Notes: a model not told the origin generated them from the sequence alone. 64,000 nucleotides of DNA from Amia ocellicauda (GCF_036373705.1 NC_089866.1:8442001-8506000); one strand, 5' to 3'; positions 14,118 to 27,123 are shown, counted from the first letter of the stretch. Numbers and translations: made by a program.

Positions 14118-14340
14118 GGCAAGTGAACAGGGGTCACAAAAACAGTTCCTGCCCGGCCTCAATCTCTGCAGGTTTTAATTCCACCTGATCACAGCTAACT
14201 AATTCAACTAATTAAGATCTGAATAGAAGCAATTTAACTACACTTACACAGTTCTGAGAGCATTAGTGATGTAAAGAGACCCGGGAAAGCTGCTGGACTG
14301 GGGTCCTCCAGGGCCAGGATTTGGGACCCCCTGTTCGAGA
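14118..14340 (-). repeat. Probable dispersed repeat (unclassified)
   Basis: Read on the minus strand this begins with ggggtcccaaatcctggccc and a CTGGAGGAC segment, then runs into GGTTTTAATTCCACC-type sequence. I associate this pattern with dispersed non-coding repeats in fish genomes, but cannot confirm a family. A loosely similar stretch (gtttttattccac, then AACTAATT) lies at about 33,880-33,930. No coding capacity is seen. Confidence 0.35.
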
Positions 14341-14644
14341 ACATCCACACATGATATTCTCCATCTCTCAGCCTGTGTTCCAGCCCTCAATGGCACCTAC
14401 CTCTCCTGTTGTTCTTGTTGAGCTCGGTGCACTTCCCTGTGCTAACATGTCTGTTTGTCTCTCTCACGCGGCCCTGTCAGGGCTCTGGCTGACTCCCTTC
14501 GGAGGGCGGGAGGGGGGTGGCAGACCCTGGCAGGTAGGGGGCTGGCAGGTGGCTTCAGTAAATGGGCCTAGTCTCCCGTTCCCAGATGTTGACAGAGAGG
14601 AGAGCACTACCTGCCCTTTTAGTGCCATTCCCACTAATTGACTC

Positions 14645-14790
14645 ATCCTCCCCACGCATGGCTTGACTGAGCTTTTAATTACAGCTAATCCTGTCAATAT
14701 GGCGCCCTGATGGGCAGTGCACAGAGCCTGCTTTTTCACGCAGTTTATGGGCCATTACCTCCCTCAGGTCGCAGCAGCCCTCACTGAGAA
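14645..14790. promoter_or_regulatory. Candidate conserved enhancer-like element B
   Basis: This segment carries TTTTAATTACAGCTAATC (14,673-14,690) followed by TCAATATGGCGCC (14,694-14,706). The order and spacing are nearly those of 8,596-8,631 in element A. Downstream, CCTGCTTTTTCACGCAG and CATTACC mirror GCTGCTTTGACACAG and ATTACC in A. The sequence suggests an old local duplication of about 120-150 bp. Regulatory function is inferred from the motif content. Confidence 0.4.
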
Positions 14791-17700
14791 GGAACGGGGG
14801 GATGGAGGCCGGGTTTGCAGGTGCTCTCAGCCCTCTGAGTTACTGTAATGTCAAAGGAAACCCACGCTCTCCAGCAAATGCATTCGTTCTTGATGTAAGC
14901 TTATTACAACGGAGTGACCTTGCTCTGTTATGCGCTACAAATATGTATGGGATTTATTTTTCAAAGACATTCTGCGCACCTGTCTGTGATGTATATAAAT
15001 GTAGGCACTGCATTCAGCACACTTTGCACAAATATGTCAGGAGAGGCGATGCAATGCCGGCCTATTTTAAAAGATGCTTCTTGTTCCAATTGGGGTTGTA
15101 AAACAGCCCAGTGAATTATTGAAATGTTATTTTGTACCCGTCAACTTGAAGTGACAGATCTGGTGTTTAAATCCCAACATTTGCTGAAGCTTACTCTATT
15201 TGAATAATTTTGACCTCACTAACAGTAAGTACCATATGGCATATCTTCCCATGGGAAAGACGAGTGCAATAGCAAATGGTTTCTCTCTCACTCCTCCCCG
15301 ATCACCAATCACAAACCACTCTTAATAACTGTCATAAAAACAGCCATGGCAGTCAGTGTCTCGGATCACACAGGCTTCTGTCTCTGTTTGTGATCACTAA
15401 TAAACAGCAGTTTTCTAGGTGAGCTGTCTTGAGCCACAATTATTGTCCCCTGTACTCCACAAATGCCAGTGTCAGCGCTGGCACATGTGATGCCACACAG
15501 TCCGACTGCCCCCAGTCCTCTACTGTGCGGAAATCCTATCAAACAAATGCTTAGCCAGCAGAAGCAATAGCCAGGATCTGATTACTGTCTTTAGTAGCAA
15601 AAATCAAGCTGACATTATGCGTTTTTGGTGTGTGTTTTTTCTTTAACGTAATACAAAAAGTTATTATATGCAGCCCCGAGGTAACATTTCTATCTGGATA
15701 TAATACAAACTGCTGTTTTGTTGTATTACAAAGTAAAGTGCATTTGAACCAGTTCCAGCATCAGTCACAGTGATGCCAGCCCCGCAGTAATGAAAAGTGT
15801 TCAGTACAGGTACCCAACTGCTGTGCTTTAACAGTTATGGTGGAAATGTTTTCTATATATATTCTGCTCCAGTGACAAAGTAAATAGCATGAGGAGAACT
15901 ATGGTAGCATGTGTTTTGAATGAATGTCCCTAGATGCTGCATTAGGAATACACACACTCTCACACTGCCTGTTCCAGTCACTGGTGGATGTGCTTAAAAC
16001 AGAAGAATATGCAGACCGCAATGGTGTCTCATCTGAAATGCCCATGCCAAGGCAAGTTAAGTGTGTGGGAGCATGTTTGGTGCCCATGCGAGTGTGTTAA
16101 TTTGTGGTCTTATCAGTTAGTGCTACAGAGTGCCAATTAGAAATAGGACACGGACACGAAAAGCATGGCGATCAGATCTGAATTAAGTCAATGACACGTA
16201 AGAGTTGAAACATTGACTGTCAATGCCGAGGACTGAATGACAGTGTGAAGAAAATCAGGGTGTGGGGGTGGGATCACAGCTCTCAATAGTTGCTGTATTT
16301 CATTACCCAATAAAGATTATGTTTAAAGAAAAGAAATTAAACCAATAAAACAGAAAATAATTGTATGTTAATGGAATTTTAATCATAATTGCATTTAATC
16401 TCTTCCAATTAGTGTGCATCGCATTCTCTGTAGCTGGGTTTGCGTCCCGTCATGCTGTTGTTGCTACAGCGCTCCCTGTCTTCTCCTGAGACAGACCCAG
16501 CACAGTCTGCATGCGGTGCAGATCTAACAGAAAACAGCAGCACATCAAAGAGCAGCCCCTGCTTTGTACATTCTGCAAAAAAAAGACAATACACCATCAC
16601 TGCTCTGGCACCGCTGGCAGCTGACTGGAGCGTGCGTTTCCTCGTTTGCCTCCCGATGAACGAGAGAGCCAGGCTGCAGCAGGATTGCTACACGGAGCGG
16701 ATTGCGAGGAGCAGTCAGAGCGGAGTAGGACCAGGGACAGCAATAAAGGACATCTCACTCACATCCCAGGCAGGGTGTGAATTTGCCTTCTTCTCCTGGG
16801 AAGCAGCGCCCCCTGGTGCATTTGGAAACATGGCCAGCTACCCAGACATGTCCCTGTGACCTTGTGCAGGAGGGGAGGCAATCCTAAATAAACAAGTTTT
16901 TATAGGCCTTCCAAGGGTGACTGGCTGCATTATTGATTCAGTATTAATTTATACAGTTTATTTGTAAACAGAAGGTCCTTTTTAGTGCCAGGCAGAAGGG
17001 GGGGCGAGGTATTGTGCTGTGGGGACTGGCTTTTTCAACTGACATATGGAGAAGGCTATGCCCCCCCCCCTGCCACCTGCTCCCCAAGGATGCCCACTGC
17101 TAACCTGCCTGCACAATCATTTGTCCCCCTGCCCTTCTCTGACTGGCCTACTACATAAGGAGGCAGGGCGGAGGCGGGGGCACTCAGCTCAGGGACAAAC
17201 CAGACCGGCACAGCTGTGTGAAATACAGCACACACTCCATCTCATCCATACAGTCCTTCTCCACTGCACTGGGCTCAGAGAGGGCATCTGGTAACACTGC
17301 GCGAGCGTTCAAGGACAGGGAGAGCGGCGGTGAAGGAGCCGGGCTTCGGGAGCCGGCTCCGATGCTGTGCTGCAGCGTGGGAGGCAAGAGGCCTCTGGGC
17401 ACTTGTCCTATATACCATATATGTATGTGTCTGTGGAGCCACACGATGCTAGCAGCACTGTTCAGATCAGCCCCAAGTGAGGAACCTCTTTGCTCTTGGA
17501 GAGTGTGTTTGTGTGTGTGAATCCTGTTTGGCTGAAGGATGCGATGGATCAGAGCTCTGCATTGCCCTCTGCAGTGTGTAATAACTCCAACGATGGGTGG
17601 TGCATTTCCCAGGACCTTGTCTAGCTGGAGATCAAAGCCTGGGAGATCACAGCCTGGCAGATCACTCTTTCATGCAAAGGCAACAGACCTGGTTTTAGGC

Positions 17701-18351
17701 AAAAACCTCAGACTATCAATAAACACAATCAAACAACCCCCTTCCCCCTCTATTATGGCTGTAGCTCTCTCAATGTAATTAAGTGCATTGCATAATATAT
17801 TATGCAATGCACTTAATATATATATAGACAGCTATAGCACAGACCATTCTCATTCCTCTCACACTCTCTCTGTGTTAGTAAAATATATAGATACCAAAAC
17901 ATTTCAACAAGAGTAATAGTTCAATCAAAACAACCAAGTTAAAACTTGCAGCACTGCTGCTAATATTAATAATCATAACAGATAAAGTGCCCCAGTCCAG
18001 CCTGTCCCTCAGAGCTCCTGAGCCCAGCACTGCGCAGCAACTTCTGCTTCTGATTTATTTCCCAGCACGCAGCACACTGACAGCTGGGTGTGGAAATGGC
18101 TGCGTACGTGCGTGTGGACTTTTATGTCTAATTGGGTTTTTACGAGGCCCCATCTGTTAAGTGGGCAGATTTCGACTTTACGGCTTCTGGCATCTCAAGG
18201 CCACCGGGGTGCTGGCCACAGCAAGGTCACTACCTGCCCATCCTCGCTGGGGCTCCACACCGACACCCCCCCACAAACACATACACAAAGTAGGCTCACC
18301 TGTCAGCGCCACACATACAAAAAAACAAAAGCAACCATATATGTATACATA
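14791..18351. other. Gene-poor non-coding stretch between element B and the transposon
   Basis: No exon chain is supported. 16,440-16,860 and 17,040-17,520 are somewhat GC-richer and keep short frames open. At 17,160-17,185 there are GC-box-like motifs (GGGCGGAGGCGGGGG) just after CTACATAAGG, which might mark a promoter, but no recognisable transcript follows. A perfect palindrome lies at 17,778-17,817. The segment 18,080-18,190 has TAATTG and TTTTACGAGG-type motifs that could be regulatory. Confidence 0.45.
17778..17817. repeat. Perfect 40-bp palindrome
   Basis: The left arm attaagtgcattgcataata (17,778-17,797) is followed with no spacer by its exact reverse complement (17,798-17,817). The arms contain ATTGCATAAT/ATTATGCAAT, close to C/EBP and POU octamer-type half sites. 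It could form a cruciform or a short hairpin. It could be the fused tips of a small inverted-repeat element. No ORF spans it. Confidence 0.95.
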
Positions 18352-18382
18352 TACACTCACCTAAAGGATTATTAGGAACACC
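18352..18382 (+). repeat. Terminal inverted repeat of the Tc1/mariner element (transposase 3' side)
   Basis: The repeat matches the reverse complement of 19,546-19,576 except for C versus A at one place (cactcacct here, cactcaact on the other end). The transposase stop codon lies only three bases inside this repeat, so coding sequence and terminus almost touch. The outermost TA is the presumed target-site duplication. Confidence 0.93.
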
Positions 18383-18385
18383 ATA

Positions 18386-19426
18386 CTAATACTGTGTTTG
18401 ACCCCCTTTCGCCTTCAGAACTGCCTTAATTCTACGTGGCATTGATTCAACAAGGTGCTGAAAGCATTCTTTAGAAATGTTGGCCCACATTGATAGGATA
18501 GCATCTTGCAGTTGATGGAGATTTGTGGGATGCACATCCAGGGCACGAAGCTCCCATTCCACCACATCCCAAAGATGCTCTATTGGGTTGAGATCTGGTG
18601 ACTGTGGGGGCCAGTTTAGTACAGTGAACTCATTGTCATGTTCAAGAAACCAATTTGAAATGATTCCACCTTTGTGACATGGTGCATTATCCTGCTGGAA
18701 GTAGCCATCAGAGGATGGGTACATGGTGGTCATAAAGGGATGGACATGGTCAGAAACAATGCTCAGGTAGGCCGTGGCATTTAAACGATGCCCAATTGGC
18801 ACTAAGGGGCCTAAAGTGTGCCAAGAAAACATCCCCCACACCATTACACCACCACCACCAGCCTGCACAGTGGTAACAAGGCATGATGGATCCATGTTCT
18901 CATTCTGTTTACGCCAAATTCTGACTCTACCATCTGAATGTCTCAACAGAAATCGAGACTCATCAGACCAGGCAACATTTTTCCAGTCTTCAACTGTCCA
19001 ATTTTGGTGAGCTTGTGCAAATTGTAGCCTCTTTTTCCTATTTGTAGTGGAGATGAGTGGTACCCGGTGGGGTCTTCTGCTGTTGTAGCCCATCCGCCTC
19101 AAGGTTGTACGTGTTGTGGCTTCACAAATGCTTTGCTGCATACCTCGGTTGTAACGAGTGCTTATTTCAGTCAAAGTTGCTCTTCTATCAGCTTGAATCA
19201 GTCGGCCCATTCTCCTCTGACCTCTAGCATCAACAAGGCATTTTCGCCCACAGGACTGCCGCATACTGGATGTTTTTCCCTTTTCACACCATTCTTTGTA
19301 AACCCTAGAAATGGTTGTGCGTGAAAATCCCAGTAACTGAGCAGATTGTGAAATACTCAGACCGGCCCGTCTGGCACCAACAACCATGCCACGCTCAAAA
19401 TTGCTTAAATCACCTTTCTTTCCCAT
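18386..19426 (-). CDS. Tc1/mariner transposase, DD36E type, intact
   Basis: A 346-residue transposase for cut-and-paste movement into TA sites. The N-terminal half has helix-turn-helix DNA-binding sequence (residues about 10-46, SISQSAQLLGFSRTTIS) and a second basic segment (about 60-120). The catalytic triad is complete: D155 in WSDES, D246 in FQQDNAPCH and E283 in PDLNPIEHLW. There are 36 residues between the second D and the E. Classic Tc1 has 34 (DD34E), so the spacing points to the DD36E/Incomer family. A GGGGVMVWG glycine-rich stretch lies at 190-198. The length is normal for Tc1 transposases. The start chosen is the first methionine (MGKKGD). No stop or frameshift interrupts it, so it may encode an active enzyme. 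Confidence 0.95.
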   Translation of the reverse strand: MGKKGDLSNFERGMVVGARRAGLSISQSAQLLGFSRTTISRVYKEWCEKGKTSSMRQSCGRKCLVDARGQRRMGRLIQADRRATLTEISTRYNRGMQQSICEATTRTTLRRMGYNSRRPHRVPLISTTNRKKRLQFAQAHQNWTVEDWKNVAWSDESRFLLRHSDGRVRIWRKQNENMDPSCLVTTVQAGGGGVMVWGMFSWHTLGPLVPIGHRLNATAYLSIVSDHVHPFMTTMYPSSDGYFQQDNAPCHKGGIISNWFLEHDNEFTVLNWPPQSPDLNPIEHLWDVVEWELRALDVHPTNLHQLQDAILSMWANISKECFQHLVESMPRRIKAVLKAKGGQTQY

Positions 19427-19545
19427 TCAGACATTCAGTTTGGAGTTCAGGAGATCGTCTTGACCAGGACCACACCCCTAAATGCATTGAAGCAACTGCC
19501 ATGTGATTGGTTGGTTAGATAATTGCATTAATGAGAAATTGAACA

Positions 19546-19576
19546 GGTGTTCCTAATAATCCTTTAGTTGAGTGTA
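19546..19576 (-). repeat. Terminal inverted repeat of the Tc1/mariner element (transposase 5' side)
   Basis: This is the partner of 18,352-18,382. It carries the same core on the opposite strand with one mismatch and ends in the second TA. About 120 bp separate it from the transposase start, which is room for the internal promoter. Confidence 0.93.
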
Positions 19577-22500
19577 TATACACATTCACACAAGTTGTAA
19601 TGCTGTGCTTTACTACATACAAACATACACACTATCATATTCCAATGAGAATAATTTAGTATGAAAGAAAATAGGACAAATAAGTACAAATCTAATATTA
19701 AAGAGACTATAATCCACACTAAAAATGCAACATACACACAGAAGGCTCATATTAGCCTTCGTAAGTGCCAATGCAAACATCTCAAAGCAATGGATTGGGC
19801 TTCACTCCCTGCTCACTCCAGTGGCATTACAATCCATCTCATCCTCAATCCTCTGACACTCCAATCCATTCTCGCTCAGCAACCATGGCTTGGTAGAGGA
19901 TGGGGGTGACAGGCAATTACTGCTTTAATTAAAAGCAGAATTAATGCCCGTCATAAACGTTAATACAGTAATCACTTCATGTTTATGCGGCCGGTTCCTT
20001 CACTGCAACAGTCCCATGAGCTGGTGGCACTGTCTGCTTCAATTACTACACACTTGTACTCTCCTGCACTCCAAGCAAGGATGATATTTGACCTTGGGGT
20101 TCATAAAAATTGATGAGGGAACAAAAATGATAAAGACATAAGGATTTGATTTACCATTGGTTGGTTTCTTTAATGGAAAGTCTAAAAAACTGTTTGAGGT
20201 TTTGTACATGTGCAAGACACAGCGTGCATTAATGGGATATTGATAGAAACTCTTAACATGTACAAGACACCATGCAGCGTCGTCTTATAGCAGACAGAAC
20301 ATGAAAACAAATGTACAGGCATTTGCAAACAAGATACCATTCATACCGTTAGGAGCGTGCAGTGCGATCACCGATAACATTACTGTGACCACAACAGATC
20401 TCTCTCCATTCCAATGGATATCCATCTCTTGACCCCACCAACCCTAATTACATCAATGGCTCTCAGAAACAAAGGTGCCACGAGAGAATAGTAGCAGATG
20501 AAAAACTAGGATTATAGAAGTGGATATATGTGCCTATAAAGGGAGCATTGATGATGCAAAACACAACTAAGAAGAAACTTGAGTAAAAGGGATAAAGACA
20601 AGAAACTTTGTGGAAGGGGGATTGGAAAACCATGGTTGTAAGATTAATCACAAATCTTTTCACTTCTGAACAATGACCTTTTTGTGAACCAGTTAACTGG
20701 GGAAGAAAAACAAATCTTTACATGATACATTTAGAACTTGCATATGGCGAGAGATCCAGACAGCGCCGTCTGTCCGCTCATCCTGCCAGGAAACAGGAAG
20801 ACTAGTGAAAGGACAAGACTTGAAAGCCAAGCCAGGAAGAGACTGGGAGTCTCTCGTCACAACGATGATGACAGGTGAGCATCTTCAGAAGACTGCGGTG
20901 TTACTCACCCTGAACTGGGAGGAAATTATCTGAATTACATCGCACGACTTGGCCCTTCTACCCCTCACCGCTCATTTCAAATATAAAACCGACATCAGAG
21001 CAACATTGGCGGCTGTGCCAAGATGTAATTCAGTGAGTCGGGAAGATTGCAAGATATGGGCGACTGTGGGATAGGATAATGAAGGATAATGGGATACAGA
21101 AATTACAGTTGGAATTCACATGTAGGAATAATTTGAAAGGCTGTTTTTCATCATTATGTTTAAATGAAGCAAGGGAGGAAATAAATACAATCTCCCAAAA
21201 AGTATATGTTGAGAAGGGGATGGGGAAATACTGCAGAACAAATACAAAAGCATAAACCTCCTACCCTCAGAAGCGTGTTAAATGCAAAGAAAAGCCCAAA
21301 GACTGAGGTGCTCACAGCATCTCACCTCAAACACTTTCCATGGAGCTCCAAGGTAACTCCACTCAGCAGCTGTTGCCTTACAGCTCCACCACAGCGCACT
21401 CTCTCAGCATGCACTTCGTTAAAGGTACAACTTTTCAAATACCGGAGTACCGAAAAGCAACTCCCCCCCAGTTTCTGCGTTGCCATCCCAAGAACGACCC
21501 TAATTACAGAGCAGTGTTTTGTCATCTTTTTTGATTGAATGCGTACATTTTCCAGCGCCTCTAATTTTAATTACAGAACAGCTCCACAACACAAGACATT
21601 CCCTGCCAGTTCCCAGCACTCAATTATTACAGCGCTCTGGGCGAACGCAGACGCTTTTAGAACCAGATTTCTTTTTTATTCATTAATTTTAAATGCTTTG
21701 ATATTTATATTTTAACAGCCTAAATTAAAATTAAATTATTCATTACAAAAGATGCTTCAATCTAAAATTTGCCAGCTGGCCACTCAACCCTCAGCTCTAA
21801 AAAGTCAACCAGGAAACCAGCTCTAACTGCCTGTGGAAAACACGAACCAAGGCTACCTTTCTCTGAGCTGGTGCTTGAGAACAACTGAATTACTATACAA
21901 TAGAGACGACTGCTGGATGGGGAGTGACATGTCACTAGACCCCTACTCTAAAAAATTTGATATGAATCCATGTCCCAATAAGGGGTCACAATGAAGCTCA
22001 CAGAATTAACCCCAAATAAAGGGTTACAGGACAACCACTGAAATTCAAGGGTTTGCCACAACAGTAAAAATTCAAGAACTACCTTCAGAATACTAAAACC
22101 TAGAAAATGAATTTCATAAATAGTCTCCCCAACTGGAATGTTCATATTTTATGAATAAAGCTTTTTATGGAACCTGGCAAAACCAGGATGACTGAAATGT
22201 TTAAATGGAAGACTTCTGCCCACACGTGGACAAGGAGAAAAGTGCTTCTACAAAATTATTCTGTGAGCAAATGTAGTCTATTAAGAATATAAAATATAAA
22301 AATGTACATTAAATCACATTACAGAGTGCTGGAAAAGGCTTCTGGGGAACTAGGCATGTTCAGCAACTAGAACCAAGGAGACAAAGGAAGGTTTCAAACC
22401 GACTGGGAATTTGCCTGTCAAGCATCAGTTCAGGAAATTGACCAACACAAACAAAGCAGGAATCGCAACAAAGATACAAGCTGTAACCCCACACACAGCC

Positions 22501-22611
22501 AGGAAGCTGCAAAACTCAAATTTACACTGAACAAGAAAATGGAACCAGCTGCTCAATTCATAGCCAAATAACAAATTAGCACACGACTCATCCAAGTCCA
22601 GTGGAAACTGT
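19577..22611. other. Intergenic stretch between the transposon and rps15a
   Basis: No coding exons are supported. Two TAAT-rich segments stand out: 19,915-20,010 (with a near-palindromic GCTTTAATTAAAAGC at 19,922-19,936) and 21,545-21,660 (TTTTAATTACAG). Either could be regulatory. The rest is plain AT-rich sequence downstream of rps15a. Confidence 0.5.
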
Positions 22612-22617
22612 TTTATT
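22612..22617 (-). terminator. rps15a polyadenylation signal AATAAA
   Basis: Minus-strand AATAAA lies 20 bases after the rps15a stop codon. A very short 3' UTR like this is usual for ribosomal protein mRNAs. Confidence 0.8.
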
Positions 22618-22637
22618 TGCAGGTGCCTTTACATGTT

Positions 22638-24822
<2,185 letters not shown>

Positions 24823-25967
24823 TCAACACATCCAGGTTAGCAAAAGCAGACACTGAAGCCCCAACGCAGGAAACTCTGAAAGCCACTAAAGCGGTGGCAA
24901 CAACATTTGTAGAGTAGCAAGATGACTGCTTTTTTTTTTTTTTAATAAGGCTGAATGCTGCTAATGTACACTTCATGTCTGATTAAAGACAACCTGTACA
25001 GGCATATTTACATCATTAATCTCACACCTGAACTGAAAACCAGAATTAAGTTACAAAAAGCAAGTGCCACATTGAATTATGCATTTACAGCACACTGAAC
25101 ATACACCATTGCTAAAAGCACAAGACTGGCCCTGAAAATTAGTTAATTTGACCATTTTGATTAAAGCCTAGTCTTCCCTGCAGCTAGATCCCTTCATTAT
25201 AACAAATTAGAGCTGATTAGGTTCAATGAAAACAAGACAAAAAGGTATAAAGCAAGATTTCTTCAAAGGAAGATGCCAGGCAAACAACTGAGAGCAGACA
25301 CCATCTCCTCGGAGGTGCAGAGGCTGCACACTTGGCCTACTTCACATCCTGCACCGAAACACGTTAAATCCGCACCGAAATTAAAAACGCGAAACTGCCC
25401 AGCATTTAACATGACATGTCAGGTTTAAATAATATGTATTCATTGCCTTTAGAGAACTGTAAATAGTGGAGACATTGCACACAACAAGGCAAACATCGCA
25501 ACACACAGCTGATTTTCAGCTCATTCTTAAATAAGACAAAACACCCAAGTGCCGGCCAAAATGAGCTCTGCCCGCCCCACAGCTCTCATCTCCCGGGGAA
25601 CATTACAACCCCGCCAGCCACGTTAAAACACGTCTCTGAAGAACAACCGCCCGCTTTTCTAACCGGCCATCAGCCACCATCGACACATTTCTTGTGCCGT
25701 GTCAAAGCGGGGTCTTACTACCCGGTGTGGCAGAGCCCTTCCACGCTAGATCTATACACGGGACCCAAGGCGAACTACTGGGGGAGAGGACCTCCAGCTT
25801 CAGGACACAATTTGTGGGGAAAGAGACATCCTGACGACTCCAGGGCCAGACTCTCGGAGACCCCATTCTCCTAGCTTTAATTTGAGGCGAGCAGCAGTCT
25901 GGTAAAGGCTAGGATGTCTGCGATATCAGAGGGATAGAGATGGGATAAGGATTTTTGCCAGCCTTAC

Positions 25968-26005
25968 CAGTTCTGCAATATGGCGGAAAGAGGAAGGAGA
26001 AAGGG
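25968..26005 (-). promoter_or_regulatory. rps15a: rps15a non-coding exon 1 with 5'TOP tract
   Basis: On the minus strand a pyrimidine tract (25,985-26,005, CCCTTTCTCCTTCCTCTTTCC) runs into GCCATATTGCAGAACTG and then a consensus donor GTAAGG at 25,967. An oligopyrimidine start is the 5'TOP signature of ribosomal protein mRNAs, which puts translation under mTOR/LARP1 control. The CCGCCATATTG core also resembles a YY1 site, common just downstream of ribosomal protein start sites. The exact transcription start within the tract is not determined. Confidence 0.8.
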
Positions 26006-26074
26006 CTCGCGGTGCGCTTTGGGAAAAAGGTAATCTCGCGCGGCTTGAGCGCCGAAGTCTCGCGAGGAACGTGC

Positions 26075-26082
26075 TGACGTCA
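26075..26082. promoter_or_regulatory. Consensus CRE (TGACGTCA)
   Basis: A perfect palindromic cAMP-response element about 70 bp upstream of the rps15a TOP tract, within CpG-rich sequence. CREB/ATF binding is the usual reading. This is a motif match only. Confidence 0.6.
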
Positions 26083-26659
26083 CAGGATGGGCCGAGAATA
26101 CGAGTAAACAGTGGCGGGTTGAGGGTGCTCTTCTCGAACACGTCTGAGCAATACCTGAAGATGTTGTAAAACCACATTTATTGATTTATGTATTGATTTA
26201 TGTATTATTAGTTCAGATTTTACATGAATATTACAGTTATCCTGGTTGCTGCAATGATAAATGCAGAATAAGCGAATATAAACCGTGTTTAAATGTGTGA
26301 AGTTGAAGTGCGAATTGTCTGTATTCTTGAAAGCTGCATGACAACATTTTTCATTAAATAAATATGTTTTAATATTATTGATTAATAACGCACTTGCAGT
26401 TAGTTTGAGCGATGCTCGAATTGCGAGTTAATTTATTTTCATGGAAATAATGTGATTATAATCTATTTATTTATTTATTTATTTAAAAGATTGCACGACA
26501 TTTTACACAACAGTTAAGAGACTAAATGACTGATAAATACTTGAGCACGATTAGTTTCGTGCTGTGATTCCTTTAGAAACATGGCTGCCGGGTGGCTTCA
26601 ACGGACTAGGGCACGTTGCGTGTTCGAACGACGGTGACGTTACGTGATTTCGTTCGACC

Positions 26660-26673
26660 GTAACCATAGCAAT
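26660..26673 (+). promoter_or_regulatory. RFX X-box-like motif
   Basis: GTAACCATAGCAAT matches the RFX X-box pattern (GTNRCC-AT-RGYAAC) at all but the last base. It lies about 450 bp upstream of the start codon of the plus-strand gene and over 650 bp from the rps15a start. X-boxes are typical of genes for cilia and sperm tails, so the motif offers a hint to that gene's role. One degenerate match can arise by chance. Confidence 0.45.
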
Positions 26674-27123
26674 GAAGACACTTTCACTGTTTTAGTTGCT
26701 GCTGAAATAACTGCGCGGAGCTTGGGTACGTATAACTGCGCTAACCTGCAGATATTATCATACAGAACGTCAATGCAAGATTTATTTTTGCAGAGTTTAA
26801 AACAATTAGTCAATAATAACGAAGGCTGATAAATGTTTTTAGGACACAACACATTGTAACAAAAAGAATGAAGAGTAACATTTATTGTAATACTGTTTAT
26901 AATACAGATACAAATGATATCTGTTTGCTCATAGTTTGTACTCAGTGTTTCAGAATTCTTTAAAAAAATGCCAGGTTGTAATTTACAGTTTAACTCTCAT
27001 TTAGTTGGCCTCAATTTTGTTCAACTGTACTTAGCGAACTGCTTCCCTATATAACAGCACTGTGAAACGGTCTCGGCCTGATCTTCCACAGCTCTGGTGT
27101 GATCTGGTCCAGCAGACAGCGCC

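Larger units (their letters stand above)
18352..19576 (-). mobile_element. Complete Tc1/mariner element, DD36E (Incomer-like)
   Basis: A compact DNA transposon. Inverted repeats of about 29 bp lie inside flanking TA dinucleotides, at 18,352-18,382 and 19,546-19,576 (TA included), and differ at one position. Both contain ctaaaggattattaggaaca. The element without the TA duplications is about 1,221 bp and holds a single uninterrupted transposase gene on the minus strand. TA target duplication is the mark of the Tc1/mariner superfamily. The DD36E spacing of the transposase fits the Incomer (IC) group described from fishes, frogs, lampreys and other animals. Intact ends and an open frame indicate recent arrival or activity. 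Confidence 0.93.
26006..27123. promoter_or_regulatory. Divergent promoter region between rps15a and the unidentified plus-strand gene
   Basis: The rps15a side is CpG-rich with TCTCGCGAGG (26,058-26,067), close to the TCTCGCGAGA element of housekeeping promoters, and a perfect CRE, TGACGTCA (26,075-26,082). The middle (26,200-26,520) is AT-rich with nothing recognisable. The plus-gene side (26,577-26,675) is again CpG-containing, with TGACGTTACGTGA and an X-box-like site. Untranslated exons of the plus-strand gene may lie between 26,680 and 27,123. Confidence 0.6.

Noticed and set aside
17046-17520. Short GC-rich plus-strand frames behind a GC-box/TATA-like sequence
   Set aside because: Frames of 82-100 codons translate to low-complexity Ser/Pro/Arg-rich sequence with no splice partner or family likeness. 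The promoter-like motifs alone are not enough to call a gene.
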